The notes under the pieces: generated by a model
Databases searched by the model: none
What the model saw: only the letters and a program-made list of their open reading frames with translations
Told to the model about the DNA's origin: nothing
In this document: in pieces, positions 47,622 through 55,965 of the stretch
Position numbering within the stretch: position 1 is the stretch's first letter
Layout: each line of letters starts with the position of its first letter
Program-made: the position numbers and the translations under genes
Assembly: GCF_016863655.1 (NCBI RefSeq)
Contig: NZ_BOPH01000143.1
Coordinates: 45,237 to 109,236 of the forward strand
Source: Virgisporangium ochraceum
Lineage (GTDB): Bacteria > Actinomycetota > Actinomycetes > Mycobacteriales > Micromonosporaceae
DNA length: 64,000 nucleotides
Direction of reading: 5' to 3'

Positions 47622-48487
47622 CAGACCCTCGCCACGCTGTGCGGGCGGAAGATCCCGTCGGGACGCGCGACGAGCACGACGATCAGCACCACGAACGCCA
47701 CCGCGTCACGGAACCCGGAGTCGATGTACCCGGCGACGAGCGACTCCAGCACACCGAGGACCAGCCCGCCGGCGATGGCACCCCGGATCGAGGTCAGCCC
47801 GCCGAGCGTGGCGGCGACGAAACCCTTGAGGCCCAACGCGAGACCCGAGTCCCACGCGCTGAAGTACACCGGCGACGCGAGCACCCCGGCGACCGCGCCG
47901 AGGAACCCGGCGATCCCGAACGACAGCAGCGTGGCCCCACCCACCGAGATGCCCACCAGCCGGGCCGCGGTCGGCTGTTCGGCGCAGGCGCGCAGGGCCT
48001 TGCCGGTGAGGGTCCGCTCGTAGAACCACGCGACCGCGACCGACACGACCGCGGTGACCCCGATGATCCACAGGTACTGCGACGGGACCGAGACGCCCCA
48101 GGCGACGTAGTTGGGGCCGGGCAACGGATCCAGGCCGCGGCCCTCGGGGCCCCAGACCAGCAGCATCGCCGCCTTCAACGCGGTCGACAGGCCGAGCGTC
48201 AGGATGATCGACAGCAGCGTGGTCATCCGCTTCACCGGCGCGATCACCAGCCGGATCAGCAGCGCCGTCGCGACGACGGTGACGATCGCGATGAGCAGGG
48301 CGAGCGGCATCGGCAGTCCCGCGGCGGTCGCGCTGATCGCGATCAGGCCGGCCAGCGCGGCGAACTCGCCCTGCGTCAGGTTGATGATCTCGCTCACCGC
48401 GAAGATGACGGTGAACCCCATGGCGACGAGCGCGTACACGGCGCCGACGGAGACGCCGGCGAGGAGCAGTTGCAGCAGGTCGGTCAT
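47621..48487 (-). CDS. livH: Branched-chain amino acid ABC permease LivH
   Basis: 288 residues, ~8 membrane segments. LivH motifs: AVYALVAMGFTVIFAVSEIINLTQGEFAAL and ALRACAEQPTAARLVGI, GLKGFVAATLGG. Forms the channel with the LivM part. Overlaps both neighbours by ATGA. Confidence 0.93.
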   Translation of the reverse strand: MTDLLQLLLAGVSVGAVYALVAMGFTVIFAVSEIINLTQGEFAALAGLIAISATAAGLPMPLALLIAIVTVVATALLIRLVIAPVKRMTTLLSIILTLGLSTALKAAMLLVWGPEGRGLDPLPGPNYVAWGVSVPSQYLWIIGVTAVVSVAVAWFYERTLTGKALRACAEQPTAARLVGISVGGATLLSFGIAGFLGAVAGVLASPVYFSAWDSGLALGLKGFVAATLGGLTSIRGAIAGGLVLGVLESLVAGYIDSGFRDAVAFVVLIVVLVARPDGIFRPHSVARV

Positions 48488-49653
48488 TGAGGCGCGAGCG
48501 CCCACTTCGAGCCCTGCACGGTGACCATCACCAGCGCGTCCTTGCCCAGCCCCGAATGGTCCTTCGCGCTCATCCGGTACACGCCGGTGATCCCGACGAA
48601 GCCGGAGACCTGCTCCAGCTTGTCGCGCACCTTCTGCTTGTCGGTGCCGACGGCCTTGAACGCGTCGACGGCGAGCTGGAAGGCGTCCCACGCGTGGCCG
48701 GCGAACGTCGACGGGTTCTCGTTGTAGGCGGCCCTGTAGTCGCTGACGAACGTCGTGAGGACCTGCTTCTGCGGGTCGTTCGCCGGAAGCTGGTCGGCGA
48801 CGACGAGCCGGCCGACCGGCGCGACCAGTCCGTCGGCGGCGGGCCCGGCGGTGTCGAGGAACACCTGGTTACCGATGCCGTGGCTCTGCATGACCGGCGC
48901 GGTGATGCCCAGCTGCTTGTAGGACTTCTGGGCCAGGGCCGCCGCCGGCGGGATGCCCCAGATGAGGTTCATGTCGGCGCGGGCGTTGCGCAGGTTCAGC
49001 ATCTGCGCGGTGAACTCGGTGGCGTCGGGGGCGAACTTCTCGGTGGCGACGACCGTGATGCCGTCGGCCTTGCCGAGCTCGGCGAGCATCTCGGGCACGC
49101 CCTCACCGAACGCCGACGAGTCGCGCGCGATCCCGATCTTCTTCCAGTTCTTCGACTTCGCGTAGTCGACGACGTTCTCCAGCACGGCCCGGTCGTTCTG
49201 GGCGGTCTTGAACACCCACGTCGACCCGTCGACGATCTTCACGTTGGCGGCCAGCGAGATCATCGGCACCTTGGCCGACTCGGCGATCGCGCGCATCGCG
49301 AGGCTCGTGCCGGTGCGGCTGGCGCCGAGGACGATGTCGACGTTCTTCGACACCATCTCGTTCATCGCCTTCGCCGCACCGTCCTCAGTGGACTGGTTGT
49401 CCTCGACGGTGAGCTCGATCTTCCGGCCGCCGATGCCGCCGGAGTCGTTGGCCTTCCTGGTGAGCAGCTCCAGCGTCTTGCGTTCGGGTACGCCGAGGCT
49501 CGCGCCCGCGCCGGTGATGTCGAGGATCGCGCCGATCCGGATCGGCCCGCCGGTGTCGGTACCACCCCCGTTGTTCTCCTCGGCACAGGCACCGGCGGCG
49601 ACCAGGAGAGCCATGACCGTCGCGACGACGCCGAGCTTGCGGAACTGACCCAT
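48484..49653 (-). CDS. Branched-chain amino acid ABC binding lipoprotein LivK-like
   Basis: 389 residues. Lipoprotein signal with lipobox-like AAGAC (Cys at ~23), then a type I periplasmic-binding fold (IRIGAILDITGAGASLG, VPMISLAAN, FGEGVPEMLAELG). Anchored on the outer face of the membrane and delivers substrate to LivH/M. First gene of the operon, with repeats in its promoter region. Exact substrate cannot be deduced. Confidence 0.92.
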   Translation of the reverse strand: MGQFRKLGVVATVMALLVAAGACAEENNGGGTDTGGPIRIGAILDITGAGASLGVPERKTLELLTRKANDSGGIGGRKIELTVEDNQSTEDGAAKAMNEMVSKNVDIVLGASRTGTSLAMRAIAESAKVPMISLAANVKIVDGSTWVFKTAQNDRAVLENVVDYAKSKNWKKIGIARDSSAFGEGVPEMLAELGKADGITVVATEKFAPDATEFTAQMLNLRNARADMNLIWGIPPAAALAQKSYKQLGITAPVMQSHGIGNQVFLDTAGPAADGLVAPVGRLVVADQLPANDPQKQVLTTFVSDYRAAYNENPSTFAGHAWDAFQLAVDAFKAVGTDKQKVRDKLEQVSGFVGITGVYRMSAKDHSGLGKDALVMVTVQGSKWALAPQ

Positions 49654-49682
49654 CGCCCGACCTCCGGCTCAGGACCGACACT

Positions 49683-49713
49683 TCGATTCCCATATCGAAA
49701 TATCGATTCATAT
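49683..49713. promoter_or_regulatory. Direct repeats in the liv promoter region
   Basis: TCGATTCCCATAT and TCGATTCATAT are spaced 20 bp apart (about two helical turns) in a strikingly AT-rich patch 30-60 bp before livK. Likely a regulator site (nitrogen or amino-acid control). Confidence 0.5.
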
Positions 49714-49820
49714 AGAGAGCCGCACGCTAACCCGTGGTCAACACACCCGACAAGGCCCCGTCACCGTTTCGTCATGGGGGCGTGACTCAGCGCCGGACCC
49801 GGGGCGGACCCGGAGCCGAC

Positions 49821-50258
49821 TCAGATGCTGATCCAGCAGTAGAGGTGGTCGCCCGCGGTGCGGGCCCGGCGGGCGAGCGCGGAGAACTCGACGACCAGCG
49901 GGGCGAGCTCGTCGGGCTCGAGGTCGCCGTCGAGCTCCTCGATGCCGGCCCACAGCCCGGCGACCTCGCCGACGCGGGCGGGATCGAGGTCGGCCAGCGC
50001 GTCGCGGGACACGTCGTCGATACGCACGGTGGTGCCGGGCGTCCCGTCGCCGTCGGAGGAGACGAAGTCGAGGTCCGGGATGTCGGGCGTCCACTCGACG
50101 CCGCGCACGAACGCGACCAGCTGGCCGAAGATGACCGCGGGATCGAGGCCCTTGGCCTCGATCGCGTCGGCCGGCGAGGTCCCGCGGGCCGTCAGCGCCG
50201 CGGCCTCGAGTGCGGCGGCCGTGTCGGGCGCGCGGAAGTAGTCGCAGAAGTACCCCAT
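49821..50258 (-). CDS. Hypothetical protein
   Basis: 145 residues, acidic, no membrane segment. Starts MGYFCDYFRAPD and contains a central FVRGVEWTPDIPDLDFVSSDGDG stretch; C-terminal end LYCWISI. Looks like a small enzyme-free regulatory or YfbM-like protein but I do not recognise a family. TATGGT lies 9 nt before the ATG. Confidence 0.7.
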   Translation of the reverse strand: MGYFCDYFRAPDTAAALEAAALTARGTSPADAIEAKGLDPAVIFGQLVAFVRGVEWTPDIPDLDFVSSDGDGTPGTTVRIDDVSRDALADLDPARVGEVAGLWAGIEELDGDLEPDELAPLVVEFSALARRARTAGDHLYCWISI

Positions 50259-50372
50259 GAACCCCGCACCATACCGAAGGATCCGCGCATACGTCCCCGG
50301 AAAAGGCCGCACGCACGACGGCCGGCCAGCGCGAGGCTGGACCGGCCGTCGTACAGCGAAAGGGTTGAAGCC

Positions 50373-50948
50373 TTAGACGTTCACACCGAAGTCGCGGGCG
50401 ATGCCCGCCAGGCCGGAGGCGTAGCCCTGGCCGACGGCGCGGAACTTCCACTCGGCGCCGTTGCGGTACAGCTCGCCGAAGACCAGCGCGGTCTCGGTCG
50501 AGTAGTCCTCGCTCAGGTCGTAGCGGGCGAGCTCGTTGTTGTCGGCCTGGTCGACCACGCGGATGAAGGCGTTGCTCACCTGCCCGAAGGACTGGTTGCG
50601 GGCGTCGGCGTCGTGGATGGACACGATGAACGCGATCTTGTCGACGTCGGCGCCGACGCCGGCGACGTTGACCTTGATCAGCTCGTCGTCGCCCTCGCCC
50701 TCACCGGTGAGGTTGTCGCCGGTGTGCTCGACGGTGCCGTCGGGCGACTTGAGGTTGTTGAAGAACACGAAGTGCGAGTCCGAGAGAACCTTGCCCTCCG
50801 GGCCGCAGATCAAAGCGCTGGCGTCGAGGTCGAAGTCGGCGCCGGTGGTGGTGCGGACGTCCCAGCCGAGCCCGACGTTGACGGCGGCGAGGTTCGGCGC
50901 AGCCTTGGTGAGGCTGACGTTGCCGCCCTTGCTGAGACTGACTCCCAT
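50373..50948 (-). CDS. TerD-family protein
   Basis: 191 residues. Classic TerD/CABP fold: MGVSLSKGGNVSLTK, VNVGLGWDVRTTTGADFDLDASAL, HTGDNLTGEGEGDDE, IHDADARNQSFGQVSNAFIRV, FGELYRNGAEWKFRAVGQGY. The Asp-rich loops bind calcium. Involved in tellurite/stress resistance and, in actinomycetes, development and signalling. A good AGGAGG ribosome binding site precedes ATG 50948. Confidence 0.95.
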   Translation of the reverse strand: MGVSLSKGGNVSLTKAAPNLAAVNVGLGWDVRTTTGADFDLDASALICGPEGKVLSDSHFVFFNNLKSPDGTVEHTGDNLTGEGEGDDELIKVNVAGVGADVDKIAFIVSIHDADARNQSFGQVSNAFIRVVDQADNNELARYDLSEDYSTETALVFGELYRNGAEWKFRAVGQGYASGLAGIARDFGVNV

Positions 50949-51029
50949 TCGGTTTCCTCCTGTAGGTCCTGAGCTGCGGTGCCCAAGGTCGCGACAGTAA
51001 CACGCGCTTTCGAACACACCCTGGCAAAG

Positions 51030-52145
51030 TCATATCCGGTCGGTGTTCAGCACGCTGCTGAAACGTCGGATCAGGGCGAGATGGGCGCGTCCGGCCATCG
51101 CGGGGCTGAGAACTCTCCCAGCAAGCCGGCCGACGGTGTTCGGCACCTTGTTGGTGACCTCCGTCGCGGCGAGCCGCGACACCCGCCGCACCCGGCGCGC
51201 CCGCACCTTCTCGTAGCGACGCAGCAGCGCCTCCACCGGACCCGCGCCGTCGAGCGCCCGCGCGAGCAGCCACGCGTCCTCGAGCGCCTGGTTGGCGCCC
51301 TGCGCCTGCGAGGGTGGGAACGCGTGCGCGGCGTCACCGAGCAGGGTCACCGCACCGGCGCCCCACCGGTCGGGGACGTCGTGCAGCACGTGCGGATACT
51401 CCTGGAGCTCCGCGGCCGCGACGGTGGCGAGCAGCCCGGTCACCGGAGCCGGGTACGCGGCGAAGCGGTCGCGCAACCAGTCCAGCGGCGGCACCGAGCC
51501 CGGGGAGCCCTGCGTGTCGAACCACCACTGCAGGAGGCCGCCGCCGGCCGGCATCAGCCCGCACAGGCCGGCCGGGCCCACGTAGCAGCGGGCGTGGGTC
51601 CCACCCGCCAGCTCCGGGAGGACCGGGGTGAGACCCTGCCAGCTCGACCAGCCGTTGCGCCGCGCGTCCCGGTCCCGCAGCACCGAACGACGCACGGCCG
51701 AGCGGTACCCGTCGGCGCCGACCACTACGTCGGCCCGATGCTCGACGCCGTCGGCGGTGACCACCGCGCCCTCGGCGACGGCCCCGACCACGACGGCGCC
51801 GTAGACCACCGGCACCCCCTCGGACAGGCGGCGCAGCAGCGCCGCGCGCGGGACCGTCTCCACGGCGAAACCCGTGCGGCGGGCCATGAGGCGCAGGTCG
51901 GTGCGGCCGTAGCGGCGGTCGTCGGCGCCGCGGATCTCCAGCTCGTCGATGCGGCCGCCGAGGCCGTCGAGGGGCGCGCCCAGTCCGGCGGCGGCGGCCT
52001 TGCCGTTGCTGAAGAGGGTGACGGCCGCGCCGCCGTCGCGCGGCCCGTCGGCCCGTTCCAGGATCCGGACGCGGTGACCGGCGGAGACCAGCCCGTTCGC
52101 CAACGCGAGCCCGCCGACACCCGCCCCGACGACGATCACGTCCAT
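51030..52145 (-). CDS. FAD-dependent aromatic monooxygenase
   Basis: 371 residues. PHBH-type flavoprotein: N-terminal VIVVGAGVGGLALANGL (Rossmann GxGxxG), DG motif VVVGADGYRSAVRR, late GD motif LLGDAAHAFPPSQAQGANQALEDA. Hydroxylates or epoxidises small aromatics or polyketides using NAD(P)H and oxygen. Divergent from a TetR gene that probably regulates it. Confidence 0.92.
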   Translation of the reverse strand: MDVIVVGAGVGGLALANGLVSAGHRVRILERADGPRDGGAAVTLFSNGKAAAAGLGAPLDGLGGRIDELEIRGADDRRYGRTDLRLMARRTGFAVETVPRAALLRRLSEGVPVVYGAVVVGAVAEGAVVTADGVEHRADVVVGADGYRSAVRRSVLRDRDARRNGWSSWQGLTPVLPELAGGTHARCYVGPAGLCGLMPAGGGLLQWWFDTQGSPGSVPPLDWLRDRFAAYPAPVTGLLATVAAAELQEYPHVLHDVPDRWGAGAVTLLGDAAHAFPPSQAQGANQALEDAWLLARALDGAGPVEALLRRYEKVRARRVRRVSRLAATEVTNKVPNTVGRLAGRVLSPAMAGRAHLALIRRFSSVLNTDRI

Positions 52146-52160
52146 GTCCCGCTCTCCGTT

Positions 52161-52197
52161 CACTACGTACGTTGTACTACGGATACTGGCATAGAAT
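52161..52197. promoter_or_regulatory. Shared promoter/operator between monooxygenase and TetR genes
   Basis: The 58-bp divergent interval contains ACTACG repeats (52162 and 52176) around TACGTACGTTGTAC, partly palindromic, and a TAGAAT -10 box (52192-52197) 6 nt before the tetR GTG. Probable TetR operator. Confidence 0.55.
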
Positions 52198-52203
52198 GCA
52201 CTG

Positions 52204-52794
52204 GTGCCGCCACCCAACGATCTGCGCCGGGCCCAGCTCACCGACGCCGCGATCGCCCTGCTCGCCGAGTCCGGGGTGCACGGCGTGACGCACCGCTCGG
52301 TGGAGCGCCGGGCCGACCTGCCCGCGGGCACCGCGTCGAACTACTTCCGCAGCCGCGAGGCCCTTCTCGTGGCGACAGCGGAACGGATCATCGCGCTGCA
52401 CCACGCCGACATGAACGCGGCCGCCGGCCACACGGCGGCACGCGACGACACCGCCGGCGCCGCGACGGCGGTCGATCTCATCGCCGGCTCCCTGCTGGCG
52501 GCGGCCACCACCTACCGCGCCAGGTACCTGGCGATCTTCGAGCTGCGGCTGGAGAGCCTGCGCCGTCCCGCGCTCGCGGCCGCGCTGGAGGCCCTGTCCG
52601 ACGCGACGGTCGCGTTCACCCGGCGCCACCACGCCGACCTCGACCTCGGCATCCCGCCCGCGGGGGTGGCCACGATGGTCGCCCTGTACGGCGGCGCGTT
52701 GTTCACCCTGGTGAGCGCGCCCCCGGGCGAGGTGACGCCCGCGGCGGTGCGAGGGCTGGCCGAGGCGATCGTGCGGTCAGCGTTCCCCGGCTGA
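52204..52794 (+). CDS. TetR-family transcriptional regulator
   Basis: 196 residues. N-terminal helix-turn-helix: DAAIALLAESGVHGVTHRSVERRADLPAGTASNYFRSREALL; all-helical ligand domain follows. By position, repressor of the divergent monooxygenase and of itself. Leaderless GTG start. Confidence 0.9.
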   Translation: MPPPNDLRRAQLTDAAIALLAESGVHGVTHRSVERRADLPAGTASNYFRSREALLVATAERIIALHHADMNAAAGHTAARDDTAGAATAVDLIAGSLLAAATTYRARYLAIFELRLESLRRPALAAALEALSDATVAFTRRHHADLDLGIPPAGVATMVALYGGALFTLVSAPPGEVTPAAVRGLAEAIVRSAFPG

Positions 52795-52805
52795 GCGCGA
52801 GCGGG

Positions 52806-54098
52806 TCACGGCCGCTCCGGCGCGCGCGAGCGGGTCGCGGCCACCGCGGCGGCCGCCAGCACGACGGCGAACACCCCGTACGACACCACCAGCCCGCGCG
52901 GCGCGCCCAGCGAGCCGATCGCACCGCCGGCGGCGCGTCCGAGCAGGCTGCCGAACGTCTCGGCGGTGATCGCCGCCGTCGCCAGCTGCGTGGCGGTGAG
53001 GCCGGTGGCGCCCGCGGTCGTCGCGCGGATGTAGAGACCGGGGTAGGCCAGCCCGACGCCGATGCCCGTGGCCGTCCACGCGACCAGCGCGACCCCGAAC
53101 GACCGCGACAGCACCAGCGTCGCCGCCATGGTGGCGACGCCGACCGCGGTCAGGGTCAGGCCCAGCGGCGGCAGGTAGCGGGTCCGCGAGGTGAGGCGCG
53201 GCACGACGAGGCTGGTCAGGGCCCACGCCAGCGGCGCGGCGCCGAGCACGACCGCGGCGCGGGCGAGGCTGGTGCGGTACCCGTCGGTGAGCAGCAGCGT
53301 GATGAGGCTGTCGGCGCCGAAGTAGCCGACGCCGAACAGCAGCAGCGCGCCGAGGGCGGCGGGGGTGCCGCGCCGCAGCACCGGGGTGCCGCGGGGCAGG
53401 ATCGCGGCGACCCCGACCAGCGCGACCGCGGCGCCGGCGACCTGCAGCGGCCACCAGCGGCCCAGCACCAGCGCCGCGACGCCCAGCGGCACCAGCAGGC
53501 CGAGCGGCCGGTCGCCGCCGCGCTCCCGCCCGTCGGGACGGGCCGCCCGCACCACGAGCAGCCGGCCGGCGAGCACGATCGGCACCGGTGCGAGCAGGGT
53601 CCACCGCCAGCCGACGAGGTGCTCCAGCCCGAGCGTCGCCGCGGGTCCGACCAGCGCCGGCACGATCCACATCGCCGACGACGCCGCCACCACCCGCATC
53701 CGCAGCGCGTCGTCGAAGTTGCGGATCGCGGAGCTGAACCCGAAGACGGCCAGCAGGCCGCCGGCGGCGCCGCCGCAGAACTGGCCCAGCGCGAACACCC
53801 AGGCGTGCGCGGCGGTGGCGGTGACCGCGAGCCCGCCGAGGTAGCCGGCCAGCCCGACGGTCAGGGTGCGCCGCCCGCCCAGCCGCCGCACCACGCGGCC
53901 GGCCAGCGGCAGCGCGACGAACAGGCCCAGGGTCGAGCCGGCCAGCAGCAGCCCGAGGTCGCCGCGGGCGTCGAGGTCGCGGGCGATCACGGGTAGCAGG
54001 GTCGAGGCCACGAACGTGGTGACGGCCGCGGCGAACTCCAGGGCGACGATCCCGACAGCCAGCGCGAGAGCGCCGGGCGGCCGCGTCGCGGTGGTCAT
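52806..54098 (-). CDS. MFS transporter
   Basis: 430 residues, 12 predicted membrane segments, with GRVVRRLGGRRTLTVG motif A. Drug/metabolite exporter type. Third gene of the RHH-VOC-MFS operon; ATGA overlap with the VOC gene. The VOC partner suggests drug binding plus export. Confidence 0.88.
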   Translation of the reverse strand: MTTATRPPGALALAVGIVALEFAAAVTTFVASTLLPVIARDLDARGDLGLLLAGSTLGLFVALPLAGRVVRRLGGRRTLTVGLAGYLGGLAVTATAAHAWVFALGQFCGGAAGGLLAVFGFSSAIRNFDDALRMRVVAASSAMWIVPALVGPAATLGLEHLVGWRWTLLAPVPIVLAGRLLVVRAARPDGRERGGDRPLGLLVPLGVAALVLGRWWPLQVAGAAVALVGVAAILPRGTPVLRRGTPAALGALLLFGVGYFGADSLITLLLTDGYRTSLARAAVVLGAAPLAWALTSLVVPRLTSRTRYLPPLGLTLTAVGVATMAATLVLSRSFGVALVAWTATGIGVGLAYPGLYIRATTAGATGLTATQLATAAITAETFGSLLGRAAGGAIGSLGAPRGLVVSYGVFAVVLAAAAVAATRSRAPERP

Positions 54099-54436
54099 GT
54101 ATACAGCTCCCGGTCGAACCGGTTGACCTGCACCCAGGCGCCGTCGGGGTCGCGCACGCGCAGGGACTCGCCGTGGTTCTCGTCCATCACCGGACCGGGG
54201 TCGAAGCCGGCCCGGCGCAGCCGGTCGGCGACGTCGGCGAGCGGCTCGTCGGCCTCGAAGGCGAGCTCGCACCGGCCGCCGTCGTCGTCGCCGTGGATCG
54301 CGAGCGTCCCACCGGCAGCCGGTAGCTCGACCCAGGCGCCGGGCCGCGACCGCGCGCCGACCTCGAGGCCGAGCGCCCGGTAGAACCGCACCGAGGCCTC
54401 CACGTCGGCGCTGTAGCGGATCGGCACGACCCTCAT
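54095..54436 (-). CDS. Small VOC-family (bleomycin-resistance-like) protein
   Basis: 113 residues. RYSADVEASVRFYRALGLEV at the start and SLRVRDPDGAWVQVNRF at the end, as in single-domain drug-binding VOC proteins. Overlaps both the RHH gene (ATGA at 54433) and the MFS gene (ATGA at 54095). Confidence 0.85.
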   Translation of the reverse strand: MRVVPIRYSADVEASVRFYRALGLEVGARSRPGAWVELPAAGGTLAIHGDDDGGRCELAFEADEPLADVADRLRRAGFDPGPVMDENHGESLRVRDPDGAWVQVNRFDRELYT

Positions 54437-54591
54437 GACCGCTCGTCCCGGTCGGCCCGCAGGTACGCCTCGAGGGCCCGCTCCACGAACGCCGACAGCG
54501 ACTCGTTGGCGTCGACCGACGCGTGCTTCACCCGCCGGATCAGGTCGGCGGGCAGGTAGACGTTGAACTGCTGCTTCGGCGGGACGGCCAC
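54433..54591 (-). CDS. Ribbon-helix-helix (CopG-like) regulator
   Basis: 52 residues: QQFNVYLPADLIRRVKHASV then ESLSAFVERALEAYLRAD, a typical ribbon-helix-helix fold. GTG 54591 has no Shine-Dalgarno but a TAGCAT -10 box 7 nt upstream that lies within tandem octamers, so it likely represses its own operon with VOC and MFS. Confidence 0.85.
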   Translation of the reverse strand: MAVPPKQQFNVYLPADLIRRVKHASVDANESLSAFVERALEAYLRADRDERS

Positions 54592-54599
54592 GCCGGCAA

Positions 54600-54623
54600 T
54601 GCTAGCATGCTAGCAATCTAGCG
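54600..54623 (-). promoter_or_regulatory. Tandem palindromic octamers, RHH operator
   Basis: Two exact tandem copies of the palindrome TGCTAGCA (54600-54607, 54608-54615) and a third degenerate copy (ATCTAGCG), overlapping the -10 box of the RHH operon and the 3' end of the glycosidase gene. Tandem short palindromes are the known operator style of RHH dimers binding cooperatively. Confidence 0.75.
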
Positions 54624-55955
54624 AGGTGGCACGATCAGCCAGTCGAGGGCCACGGCCGCGGTCCAGCTCTGGTGCGCGCTGCCCAGCGCCTCACCCGTGT
54701 GCGGCTCGTAGTACTCGCCGAACGCGAGGTCGCCCAGCTGGCGCAGGCCCTCCGAGCGCAGCGACAACGCCTCGTCCCGGTGCCCCGCGCGGTACAGGGT
54801 CCAGTAGAGGAGCCAGTTCATGAACGGCCACTGCGGTCCGCGCCAGTACGTGCGGGGCGAGTAGCCCGCGTAGCCGGGCGCGGTCGACGGCGGCAGGGCG
54901 TACCGCAGGTCCGGGTGGCCGCACCAGTGCGGCCCGGTGAACAGGTCGAGCTGCCGGCGCACGAGGGCGGCGTCACCCCCGCTGAGCAGCGGCGCGAACC
55001 CGCCGATCGTCGGCACGTCGACGACGGCGCCGGTGCGCAGGTCGACGTCGCGCGCCAGTCCCGTCGACGGCGACACGGTCGACAGCACCCCGGCGCGGAA
55101 CCGGTCGGCGAGCGTCCGCAGCTCGTCGGCCTCGGAGCGGCGTCCGAACTCGTCGCCGAGCTCGGCGAGCACGTCGCTGGCCAGCGCCGCGACGGCCGAC
55201 ATGAACACGTCGGTCATCCGGAAGTCGACAGTCTCCCGCACGGCCACGTCGTCGTAGCGGGCCTCCTTCATCTGGTGCACGAGCCACAGGTAGCGGCGGT
55301 ACTCCCCGTCGGTCGGGCGCTGCCGCGCGTCCGTGACGTGCTGCAGGTCGCGCCGTTCCCGGCCGGTGAGCAGGTCGAGGCCGGGCCGCACGCCGGCGTA
55401 CGCGAGGTCCCACCGCGGCGAGTTGTCCATCCCGGACTCCCAGCCGTGGTGGATCTCCAGCAGGCCGCGCCCGTCGGGGTCGCGGGCGGTGGCGAGCCAG
55501 CGGTGCCAGGCGAGCCACCGGTCGAACGTGTCGGCGGCGAAGCGTTCGGCCAGGTCGCGGTCCGCGCCGCCGTTGCGGCGTCCGGCGTCCAGGACCCGGC
55601 GGACCGCGATCGCGTGGACCGGCGGCTGGCAGATCCCGGACGTGCGCGCACCCGACGGCGCCGTCGCGCCCCACACGTCCGGGCCCGGGAAGTAGCCCTC
55701 GTCGGGCCCGAACACGATGTGCGGCAGCATCCCGCTGGCCCACTGGGCGCCGAGGAGCGTGGTCAGCTCGGCGACGGCCCGCGGCACCGACACCGTCGCC
55801 AGCCCGATCGCGACGAAAGCCGCGTCCCAGCTCCACAGGTGCGGGTACAGCCGGGGAGCGGCGGTGGTCAACGTGCCGATGTCGTTGCCGCGCAGGATGT
55901 ACGCGGCGTTCGCGGCCAACGCGGGCGGTGCGGTCCCGGTCTCCACGACCGTCAC
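54618..55955 (-). CDS. GH63-type glycosidase (mannosyl/glucosylglycerate hydrolase-like)
   Basis: 445 residues. (alpha/alpha)6-barrel: YPHLWSWDAAFVAIGL, GMLPHIVF, TSGICQPPVHA, HGWESGMDNSPRWD, YWRGPQWPFMNWLLYW, and a late HQSWTAAVALDWL. These blocks fit the GH63 MgH/GgH group that hydrolyses mannosyl- or glucosylglycerate. Last gene of the sugar ABC operon, 10 nt after the ATPase stop. No signal peptide, so it acts on imported sugar. Confidence 0.82.
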   Translation of the reverse strand: MTVVETGTAPPALAANAAYILRGNDIGTLTTAAPRLYPHLWSWDAAFVAIGLATVSVPRAVAELTTLLGAQWASGMLPHIVFGPDEGYFPGPDVWGATAPSGARTSGICQPPVHAIAVRRVLDAGRRNGGADRDLAERFAADTFDRWLAWHRWLATARDPDGRGLLEIHHGWESGMDNSPRWDLAYAGVRPGLDLLTGRERRDLQHVTDARQRPTDGEYRRYLWLVHQMKEARYDDVAVRETVDFRMTDVFMSAVAALASDVLAELGDEFGRRSEADELRTLADRFRAGVLSTVSPSTGLARDVDLRTGAVVDVPTIGGFAPLLSGGDAALVRRQLDLFTGPHWCGHPDLRYALPPSTAPGYAGYSPRTYWRGPQWPFMNWLLYWTLYRAGHRDEALSLRSEGLRQLGDLAFGEYYEPHTGEALGSAHQSWTAAVALDWLIVPPR

Positions 55956-55965
55956 TTCACCAGTG

